DNA of 25,777 nt from a virus. Each line of letters begins with the position of its first letter. Position 1 is the first letter of the stretch. The stretch is taken from positions 1 to 25,777 of IMG/VR virus record IMGVR_UViG_3300018432_000569. One strand, written 5' to 3'. The notes beneath the pieces are model-generated. The model searched no databases and was not told the origin of the DNA. It saw only the letters and a program-made list of their open reading frames with translations. This document shows positions 16,201 through 22,588 of the stretch, piece after piece. The position numbers and the translations under genes were made by a program.

Positions 16201-17848
16201 AGGCGTCCCCAAACTGTACGTGAACGCGGGCGCCGCGAACAGCACGGTGCCGTCCGGAACGTACAACCAGACGCACGCCGTCAGTCGCCCCCTCCGGATC
16301 GGCGCTGGCCGCAACGAGACAACCGCGAACGACTTCTTCCGCGGCGTCATCGACGAATGCGTGCTCCTCACGCAGGCACTGTCCGCGAACCAGATTCAGG
16401 CGCACTACCTTGCGGGCACGTCCGGGGCTACCAGCCCGCCGCCGCCGCCGCCGCCGTCACCACCCGGAGTCATTCTCGTCACGAACTTCCGTGCGGTCGG
16501 GCAGGTTCTCAACTGGACGGCCGTATCGGGTGCCTCCGGGTACACGGTCGCGGCAGTCCATTCCCCGTACACCGCTGTCGCCGCTCGCGAGCTGTACACG
16601 GTGTCCGGAGGGTCAACGACATCCTTCGACCCGCCCGACGTGACCGGTGAGGTTATCCATTACGACATCACCCCGCACATCACGAACGGGGGGTACCTGG
16701 GGGACGCCGCTGGGGGGGACGCGAATCGCGTATCGATCTCGTACGCCACGAGTCCGCCGCCGCCGACGTCCTCGATTACGGTCACGACATTGGCGCCGTC
16801 CGCGACGACAACCTCAACGTTGCAGTTGCTTGGGCAGCTCACGAATCTCGCGGGTACCACGGGGACCGCGGTCTTCCAGTACGGGACGTCCAGTACCAAC
16901 CTGTCGTCCACGACACCGGGGGAAGCGATCAACGGCATCGACCAGTTCGTGTCGCATCTCGTGACCGGCCTGAACGCGGGGACCATGTACTTCTTTCGGC
17001 TCGCGTTCACACCCGCAACGGGCGGGCAGCTCTTCGGGTCGACGCTGTCCGCGTCAACGCAGGCGCCGACGTCCCCGCCGCCCGGTGGCGGCCCGACATT
17101 CGGGCCGTTGCTCACGTCGATCACGATGGAGAGCGGCAACCTGAATGAGTGGAGCGGAAACGGCTCTGGTGGTGGCGGAATTTTCGACACGCTTCCTGCC
17201 GTCTCGAGCGCGAGTCAGGATCGCGCGCATACGGGGTCGTGGTCGGCGCGGATGCGCTGGGCCGGGCCGCCGACCGCGGAAGGCGAACCAGGGTGCCGAC
17301 TATTTCGGTGGGCTGAACTGAACGCCAACCGTGAGCTGTACATCGAGCGGTGGCTGTTTATCCCGTCGCTTTACACCTTGAACGGGAGCGGCGGCCAGTT
17401 CATGATGCTGGACCAGTTCAAATCACGGACGTCGACCCGTAACGACCCGATCTGGTACATCGATGCGTACCCCCAGGGCGGCGCGATCGTGCCGTATCTG
17501 ACGTGGGGTCCGCAGTCCGGGCTCGCCGGCCCAACATCGGGCGAGGCGGCGGGCCAGAAGAACTACAACCCGACGGGTAACGCAACGCTGCCGATCGGGT
17601 CATGGTTCAAGCTCACCTCGTTCATCCGCCAGTCGAGCGCGTTCGACGGGACCATCCGGTACTGGCTCAACGACGTGCTGATCCACGACCGACCGAACGT
17701 GCGAACGGGGCACCCGAACAACGGGCAGACCATCTCCAACGCGTGGGGTGTTGATCAGCACTGGGCGATCAACAACTACTCGGACGGGATTAGCCCGTCC
17801 CCGTTCGACGTGTACGTTGACGACGTCAAGATCTATCAGGTGCCATGA
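13292..17848 (+). CDS. Giant modular tail fibre protein with LamG, BACON, Fn3 and lyase-like modules
   Basis: 1518 aa, ATG 3 bases after the previous stop. Modules: residues 1-415, unknown beta-rich N-terminal region; 420-535, BACON-like; 546-595, orphan start of a LamG/ConA domain (FWKLEELTGDFPDSKGG); 596-617, start of a second LamG (VIAHWPLGEAAGG); 618-830, a complete module like the first protein of this window; 832-1045, rest of the second LamG (VDRKGARNGV ... PAFTVMAWVKV ... RGVIDECVLL); seven prolines; 1058-1150, Fn3; 1158-1263, a second Fn3-like domain; 1268-1518, a jelly-roll resembling polysaccharide lyases (MESGNLNEW, HTGSWSARMRW, YIERWLFIP, YVDDVKIY). Likely a tail-tip fibre that binds, and may trim, surface glycans. 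The last ATGA overlaps the next gene. Module calls are by eye. Confidence 0.8.
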   Translation: MAELADTVTIPGPVAYASNDVYFPNGGAAQYLHGVRIVPPETRVWDTLGVAWNYIGTNWNSPAAGTALGSGGLIWFTVHNQLADGLPDMSSALATEQLAADSSGPGAGGNVYRYDQRTRALIGATTNSFLIHMSIPAGLSVVAGLPIWLVIRNMHADPVLNASGPNWVTTRNTILLPDGTVKTPPNHVNTITAASSYSTHGLDPREVVASKALATDPWVFSTAVGRYPGASSGVDNGNDHARIPVYFWRELGSTRLRSKMPFTGQRIASAATPTVTRMDAVNAASLKYALANPTTAGTCTVTAQVLNADGTNNGSAVVSPASAAAPTGGGPVVVQFAAPVAVAAGQGIRLTCSKAVWMGVADAYLRRVFDESDDWQYTSNSAPHYPDIVAFGARGVADWPWSHSNRQAAATGQAGATAVATNLVASANTVTFAATRGAASPDAKRVRIVDTSAGASRGFTATVTGDSVGWLRVRVGTTGAVGTTATGTADTDLYLLATNQATSGNYTATVGITPAQGGDTIPAIAASMSVTDAQPVGPYDAEVAAVATRFWKLEELTGDFPDSKGGASLALTGTGAVRGIDINAPVSTTTGFRVAVDALGSAVIAHWPLGEAAGGGATGTTVYSGLSRTNSVAGKTSDAVPWPTSTAIGDVVVLAVHIESATAVTTAVASGGSTAWVQRDSTRITASGDRNSIWTKRVEAGDLANPISVTWGGIAVRCTSTAIRVTAAKATGEFVNQVSGATGAAATFTAPGFTTTQKSLILYIEMSRWDLNETPPAGYTERQDLSATEIYVASLDQGAAGAVAAAGATTPAGESTDYAAFLIAIEPEGVAVVNAVDRKGARNGVANGAITRNVTTLLTDGTADGAVQVGGTDTVPTTGYFEVPATTALQTPAFTVMAWVKVTGGQGTSRTVISYRDSGVSIARGWYIVAASTNRWRFLVGLSDNTFVTVESVETVQVGQTVFLTGTWEGGVPKLYVNAGAANSTVPSGTYNQTHAVSRPLRIGAGRNETTANDFFRGVIDECVLLTQALSANQIQAHYLAGTSGATSPPPPPPPSPPGVILVTNFRAVGQVLNWTAVSGASGYTVAAVHSPYTAVAARELYTVSGGSTTSFDPPDVTGEVIHYDITPHITNGGYLGDAAGGDANRVSISYATSPPPPTSSITVTTLAPSATTTSTLQLLGQLTNLAGTTGTAVFQYGTSSTNLSSTTPGEAINGIDQFVSHLVTGLNAGTMYFFRLAFTPATGGQLFGSTLSASTQAPTSPPPGGGPTFGPLLTSITMESGNLNEWSGNGSGGGGIFDTLPAVSSASQDRAHTGSWSARMRWAGPPTAEGEPGCRLFRWAELNANRELYIERWLFIPSLYTLNGSGGQFMMLDQFKSRTSTRNDPIWYIDAYPQGGAIVPYLTWGPQSGLAGPTSGEAAGQKNYNPTGNATLPIGSWFKLTSFIRQSSAFDGTIRYWLNDVLIHDRPNVRTGHPNNGQTISNAWGVDQHWAINNYSDGISPSPFDVYVDDVKIYQVP
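16436..16456 (+). repeat. Poly-proline linker, 7 Pro
   Basis: Seven CCG codons, then Ser and two Pro, separate the LamG domain from the first Fn3 domain. The stretch marks a module border, as in the later genes. Confidence 0.85.
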
Positions 17849-18951
17849 GCGGCGCGACCACCGTAGGCGGATTGCCGTCCGTCGCAAACGCGAAAGGTGT
17901 CCGCCTCAACGGCGCGTACCTGACCGCACTCGACGCGCTGGTAGGGACGCGCCCCCCGACCGTTACCGGGGCATTCAGTATGGGCGGCCTCTACCGGCCG
18001 CTCACATTGACGGGTCCGCAACGACTCGTCACAAAGGTTGACAATCCGGACCTCACGACAGAAGCCGGCATGGTCGCGTGGGTGACCCCGACATACGCGC
18101 GGATGGCGAGGATCGGGACCGCAACGAACGGGAACACGGGCGCGTACCGTGGCGTGTACGACGAAACAACGGCGGGTGCTCCCACGGTCGGATCATGGCA
18201 TTCATGGGGATGGCGGTACGACCCGACCGCCACGAACCCGGTGACCCCGGAGAACCCGACGGGCGCGCCCGGCCGGTCCGCGTTCTTTCAGTACGGCACC
18301 CTGAAAGCGGAAGCCGATACCCGCGGGATTACCGTGCCGGCAACGATCGCCGCGCTCGTAATCGGCGCGAAAAGTGATGGGACCTCCCCGTTTCTCGGTG
18401 AGGTCAGTCGCGTCTGGGTTGCGGAGGGCACGGCGCTCTCCGATGCCTGGTTCGCCCGGGCGGAGACCGCTCGCGTGTTTGGCGCGACCGCGCTGTCCGC
18501 GATCCGTACCACCCCCCAGTCCCTGACCGTCACCGCCCCGGTCGGGTCCACGACACCCGTGCAGGCGTCCCTGCAAGTTACGCAGGCGATCCCCGGCGGC
18601 AACCCCAACTTCTCGCTGACGCTACCGACACGGATCACCGCGACCGGGTCCCTGAGCGCTCCCACGACGCTCGCGCTGTCCGTCAGCCCCACCGGGCTTA
18701 CGGCTGACACCAACGTGAATATCACGATCACGCCAGCGGACACCACGCAGGCGCCGTTCACGGTCCCCGTCCTGATCGACATGATCTCAAGCGACCTTGT
18801 TGTCAGCCCGACGAGCATCGCCCTGAACGCGGTCGCCGGGGCGTCCACATCCAATACGCAGCGACTGACGGTCACGCAACAGGTCGCGGGTGGCCTTACG
18901 GGGTTCACGATCAGTACGCCCGTTCCGTGGCTCCGGATCAGCCAGGTCTAA
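17845..18951 (+). CDS. Tail-tip protein with headless LamG and truncated BACON modules
   Basis: 368 aa; ATG in an ATGA overlap with the previous gene, AGGTG 5 bases upstream. Residues 1-215 are the later part of a LamG/ConA-like domain (VANAKGVRLNGAYLTALDAL, then an ending FLGEVSRVWVAEGTALSDAW), but the usual opening strand with its xWxLxE motif is missing. Residues 220-315 form a BACON-like domain ending VPVLID. Residues 316-368 (LVVSPTSIALNAVAG ... PVPWLRISQV) are only the first half of a second BACON domain, stopped by TAA. The missing LamG opening is matched by an orphan fragment in the previous protein (residues 546-595), and the missing BACON half by residues 95-150 of the protein at 22589. 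Probably structural or glycan-binding. Confidence 0.72.
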   Translation: MSGATTVGGLPSVANAKGVRLNGAYLTALDALVGTRPPTVTGAFSMGGLYRPLTLTGPQRLVTKVDNPDLTTEAGMVAWVTPTYARMARIGTATNGNTGAYRGVYDETTAGAPTVGSWHSWGWRYDPTATNPVTPENPTGAPGRSAFFQYGTLKAEADTRGITVPATIAALVIGAKSDGTSPFLGEVSRVWVAEGTALSDAWFARAETARVFGATALSAIRTTPQSLTVTAPVGSTTPVQASLQVTQAIPGGNPNFSLTLPTRITATGSLSAPTTLALSVSPTGLTADTNVNITITPADTTQAPFTVPVLIDMISSDLVVSPTSIALNAVAGASTSNTQRLTVTQQVAGGLTGFTISTPVPWLRISQV

Positions 18952-18955
18952 CGTC

Positions 18956-21900
18956 GTGGCGACCCTCACCTTTCCGCATGCGCTGCGTCTCGGTAGCACC
19001 GCGATCGGCCTGCAGAACGCGATCACGTCCGGGGCGATCACGTTCCCGGTCGCGGTCGCCGGCCGCGACGCTGACACCCTGGATCGCCTCTACGTCCTCT
19101 CCCGCGACGCGCTCCGTGTGTGGGTAGTCAAGGACGGCGCCGTTCTCGCGACCCCCGCGCTTGATCTCTCGAGTATCGCGAGCGTGTTCGGACAGGAAGG
19201 TGGCTGCCTCGGGCTCGCCGTCTACCCGACCCTTGTCTCCAGCCAGCTCGTCCTATTCGTGTCCTGGACGGACAATGTCGGGACCCTCCGCGTCAGCCGA
19301 TTCACCGGGACCGGCGGCAACCTGGACGCGGTCACGCTCGCGAGCCGCGTTGACCTGATCAGCGCCACGAACACGACCGGCATCCATTACGGGGGATGCC
19401 TACGCCTCGATTCCGACGGCAAACTCCTCGCCAGCATCGGGGACAAGGGGGACCCGCTCGCCGCGGACGGCCCCCAGAACGCCACGTCCGCGTACGGCAA
19501 GATCAACCTGTTCACGGCGCCGCTGACCGCAACCACCCGTGTCGTCGGGGCATTGGGACTGCGGAACCCGTGGCGGTTCGACATTGACCGGACCGTCACC
19601 GCCGTGCCCGGCACCCTGTTCCCGCAACCGGTGTACATCGCGGATGTCGGGTCTGACCCCGCCACGACCGCCGTCCCCAGGGAGGAGATCGATTACATCG
19701 CGGCCGGTACCAACGCGGCCGTCAACTTTGACTGGCCGAACCGGGAGGGGACATTCACCCGGGTCGCGGCGGTCACGATCAGCGCGTCCCAACCGACATC
19801 AACGAGTCTCACGTTCCTCGGACAGATCCTGCCGCAGAACAACGCGGGGACCGCGTTCTTTCAGTGGGGGACCAGCCCTCTCAGTCTCTCGAATTCCACG
19901 ACGGGAGAGGCGGTCGCCGGCCCCGACCAGTTCATTCAGCACACCATCACGGGGCTCACGGTCGGGACGACGTACTACTTCCGGACGGCGTTCACATGGT
20001 CGGGCGGGACCGTCACCGGCGCGACCCTGGACGCGGAAACCACGTCCACGCTCCAGTCCGCGCTGTCCTCCGGAACGATCACGTATCCAATCCAGCTCGC
20101 CGCACGCGCAACGGACCTCACGGACAGATTCTACGTCGCCTCGAGAACCACCGGCCGGGTGCTTGTCGTCAAGTCCGGCACCGTCCAATCGGTTCCGGCG
20201 CTGGACATTTCGAGCATTTACAGCGTGTTCGGAAACGAGGGCGGACTCCTTGGGCTCGCGATTCATCCCGACCTTGATACGGGCGGGAACATCGCGATGT
20301 ACGTGTCATGGACGAATTCCAGCGGCACACTGTTCGTCAGCGAATTCAAGTCAACGGGGAACGTTGATGTGTGCTCGTTCGCGACCCGGCGGGACATTCT
20401 GACCGACGCGAACCGGGACGCCCAGGGCCGCCACTTCGGGGGATGCCTCCGCTTCGACGTCGACCGGAAACTGTGGTTCAGTGCGGGGGACGCGAACAAC
20501 GAGACGGACGCCACGAACGGGCCGCAGTCCACGAACACCGCGCCGCGCGGGAAGATGGTGTTCTGGACGAGCCCTCGCACGTCGGCGACGTTCGCGGTCG
20601 GCGCGAAGGGCCTCAGGAATCCGTGGCGGTTCGATTTCGATCCGGGTGTGCTCGGGGTCGCCGGCGCGATGTGGACGCAGTCCTGCTACATCGGGGATGT
20701 CGGGTCCGACACGGGACACACATCCGTCCCACGGGACGAGGTGGATTACGTCGTCGCTGGGCGGACGACACTCGCGAACTTCGGATGGCCGAACCGGGAG
20801 GGAACGATCCTCCGCAACTCGGCGAACACGGGGGGTTTCGCGAACTACACGTCCGGTGTCGCTGGGGAGATCCTGCCGATCCGGGAGTACCCGTTCAACA
20901 CGAGCACGATCCGGGCGATCGTGGTCGGCGCGCCCATCCGGGATGACAACGCCACCGGCGGCTGGGCGGACAAGGTCCCGATCGGTGACTTCATCTCAGA
21001 CCAGCTCAGGGTTATCGATGCGGTCACCGGCGCGAACGACGCGGTCGCGCCGCAGTCCGCGCTCACGAACGTCGTTTCCATTGATCGCGACCAGTTCAAC
21101 CAGGTCTACTACCTCACCAGCGCCGGGCAGGTCCTCCGGCTCGGGAATCGCGCGACGATCCCTACCAGCCCCCCGCCCCCGCCGCCACCGCCGCCGCCGC
21201 CGCCACCGCCGCCGGGGACGACAGTGGTCGCGGAGACCTTGTCATCGCATGACATTACGACCACCACGATCAGGTTTCTCGGGCGCATCACGAACGTTGG
21301 CGGAGATCTCGGGGACGCGTTCTTTCAGTACGGCACCACGAGCACGAACCTGAACCTGTCAACGGCGATTGACACGATCGACGGGACCGACCAGTTCATC
21401 ACGGACACCGCGACCGGGCTGACCGCGAGCACCACCTACTTCTTTCGGCTCGCGTACACCATCGCGAGCGGCGCGGTCACCACCACCGGCGTGACCCTGT
21501 CCGCCACCACGCTTGCCGTTGGTCCCCCGCCGCCGCCACCGCCACCGCCCCCGCCGCCCACGGGCGGCACGAACGTTGATACCAGCCTGTTGTGGACCGC
21601 GAACTCGAGCGTGTTTCTACCGGCGCCGTTGCCGCTGAGCTCGGGGTCGATCGTGACCGCGAACAGCGGCAACTGGCAGTCCGTGATCGCCGGGGCCGCC
21701 GCGGGAACAACGGTCAAGCTGGCGGGCGGGACGTACAACTTCTCGGATCTCCCGAACTCCGGGTGGGCTAAGAGCGTCACGAACCCGGTGACGATCATCC
21801 CGGACGGGGACAGCGCGATCGTGTCCATGGAACGCTTCATGCAGTTCGATGGCTCGATCAGCGGCCTCCGGTTCCGGCGGCTCCGGCTGTCCGCGGACAT

Positions 21901-22585
21901 CGAATACGCCGTCTCCTTTCAGCAATCGACCAGTTGGGTGGAATTCTCGTTCTGCGAGCTGATGGGTGCCGCCGGCGGCACCCCCATGCAAGGCTTCCTG
22001 TTTCAGTCCGGAGCTGCGAGCGCGAGCACCCCGCATCACTGCTTCGCGTTCGGGAACATCATTCACCGCGTATCCCCCGTGAACTACCCCGGCCCCGACC
22101 CGGACTCCCACGTCCACGGCGTGTACATGGCAGCCGCCGTCGACTGCGTTGTGGCATGTAACCGCATTGATGCGCAACCCGGCTGGAACCTCCACGGGTT
22201 CGGGGCGTTCCGCAACAGCTTCTGCGGGTTCAACTACTGCCAGGGAACGTCCGGGCAGAACAGTCTGACGTGGGGTGGCAACGACGAGGCGTCCCGTGGC
22301 CGACCGACGAACAACCGGATCTACGGGAACGTTGGCCACCAGGGATACGAGTCGTTCCAGATGGGGTCCAACAACATTTTCCAGTACAACTGGGGAACGA
22401 ACGTGAACCTCGGATCGTCGTGGACGCTCGCGCTCGGGTCCGGCAACCCGTCCGTCAGCTCGATCGGGAAGCCGCTCGCCGGGAGTCCGCTGATCGGCAA
22501 GGTCCCGAACCCGGGGATCCGGTTTGACCAGGCCGGCGTCACCCGACCGACGGGGAACTGCGCCGCGGGCGCATACGAGCCGTAA
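18956..22585 (+). CDS. Tail protein with two sugar-dehydrogenase-type propellers and a beta-helix
   Basis: 1209 aa from the GTG at 18956, 5 bases after the previous stop. Residues 1-262: a glucose/sorbosone-dehydrogenase-like beta-propeller (IHYGGCLRL with H144, then GALGLRNPWRF, then DWPNREGTF) that lacks its last section. Residues 268-365: Fn3-like domain. Residues 366-735: a second, complete propeller (RHFGGCLRF with H493, GAKGLRNPWRF, GWPNREG, then LPIREYP and a final VYYLTSAGQVLRLG). Then 15 Pro; 752-855, another Fn3-like; 12 Pro; and 872-1209, a right-handed beta-helix of pectate-lyase/tailspike type ending GAYEP. The propellers keep the His and the GLRNPWRF motif of the PQQ enzymes, but enzymatic use in a virion is unproven; glycan binding is an alternative. 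The next gene is in the same frame after one TAA. Confidence 0.8.
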   Translation: MATLTFPHALRLGSTAIGLQNAITSGAITFPVAVAGRDADTLDRLYVLSRDALRVWVVKDGAVLATPALDLSSIASVFGQEGGCLGLAVYPTLVSSQLVLFVSWTDNVGTLRVSRFTGTGGNLDAVTLASRVDLISATNTTGIHYGGCLRLDSDGKLLASIGDKGDPLAADGPQNATSAYGKINLFTAPLTATTRVVGALGLRNPWRFDIDRTVTAVPGTLFPQPVYIADVGSDPATTAVPREEIDYIAAGTNAAVNFDWPNREGTFTRVAAVTISASQPTSTSLTFLGQILPQNNAGTAFFQWGTSPLSLSNSTTGEAVAGPDQFIQHTITGLTVGTTYYFRTAFTWSGGTVTGATLDAETTSTLQSALSSGTITYPIQLAARATDLTDRFYVASRTTGRVLVVKSGTVQSVPALDISSIYSVFGNEGGLLGLAIHPDLDTGGNIAMYVSWTNSSGTLFVSEFKSTGNVDVCSFATRRDILTDANRDAQGRHFGGCLRFDVDRKLWFSAGDANNETDATNGPQSTNTAPRGKMVFWTSPRTSATFAVGAKGLRNPWRFDFDPGVLGVAGAMWTQSCYIGDVGSDTGHTSVPRDEVDYVVAGRTTLANFGWPNREGTILRNSANTGGFANYTSGVAGEILPIREYPFNTSTIRAIVVGAPIRDDNATGGWADKVPIGDFISDQLRVIDAVTGANDAVAPQSALTNVVSIDRDQFNQVYYLTSAGQVLRLGNRATIPTSPPPPPPPPPPPPPPPGTTVVAETLSSHDITTTTIRFLGRITNVGGDLGDAFFQYGTTSTNLNLSTAIDTIDGTDQFITDTATGLTASTTYFFRLAYTIASGAVTTTGVTLSATTLAVGPPPPPPPPPPPPTGGTNVDTSLLWTANSSVFLPAPLPLSSGSIVTANSGNWQSVIAGAAAGTTVKLAGGTYNFSDLPNSGWAKSVTNPVTIIPDGDSAIVSMERFMQFDGSISGLRFRRLRLSADIEYAVSFQQSTSWVEFSFCELMGAAGGTPMQGFLFQSGAASASTPHHCFAFGNIIHRVSPVNYPGPDPDSHVHGVYMAAAVDCVVACNRIDAQPGWNLHGFGAFRNSFCGFNYCQGTSGQNSLTWGGNDEASRGRPTNNRIYGNVGHQGYESFQMGSNNIFQYNWGTNVNLGSSWTLALGSGNPSVSSIGKPLAGSPLIGKVPNPGIRFDQAGVTRPTGNCAAGAYEP
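21170..21214 (+). repeat. Poly-proline linker, 15 Pro
   Basis: Fifteen consecutive proline codons (mostly CCG, some CCC and CCA) join the second propeller to the following Fn3-like domain. Confidence 0.9.
21524..21559 (+). repeat. Poly-proline linker, 12 Pro
   Basis: Twelve consecutive proline codons join the Fn3-like domain to the beta-helix. Confidence 0.9.
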
Positions 22586-22588
22586 CCG

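Noticed and set aside
14645-16405. A 586-codon open frame on the minus strand within the giant fibre gene
   Set aside because: The product is Arg/Gly-rich without domain pattern, while the + strand encodes recognisable LamG and BACON-like modules here. It is a codon-bias shadow.
18890-18956. A longer start for the propeller gene, at 18890, overlapping the previous gene
   Set aside because: The extra residues are Arg/Ser-rich and out of character. The GTG at 18956, just after the previous stop, fits the neighbouring spacing. A sequencing indel joining the two genes cannot be excluded but would place a half BACON directly against a propeller.
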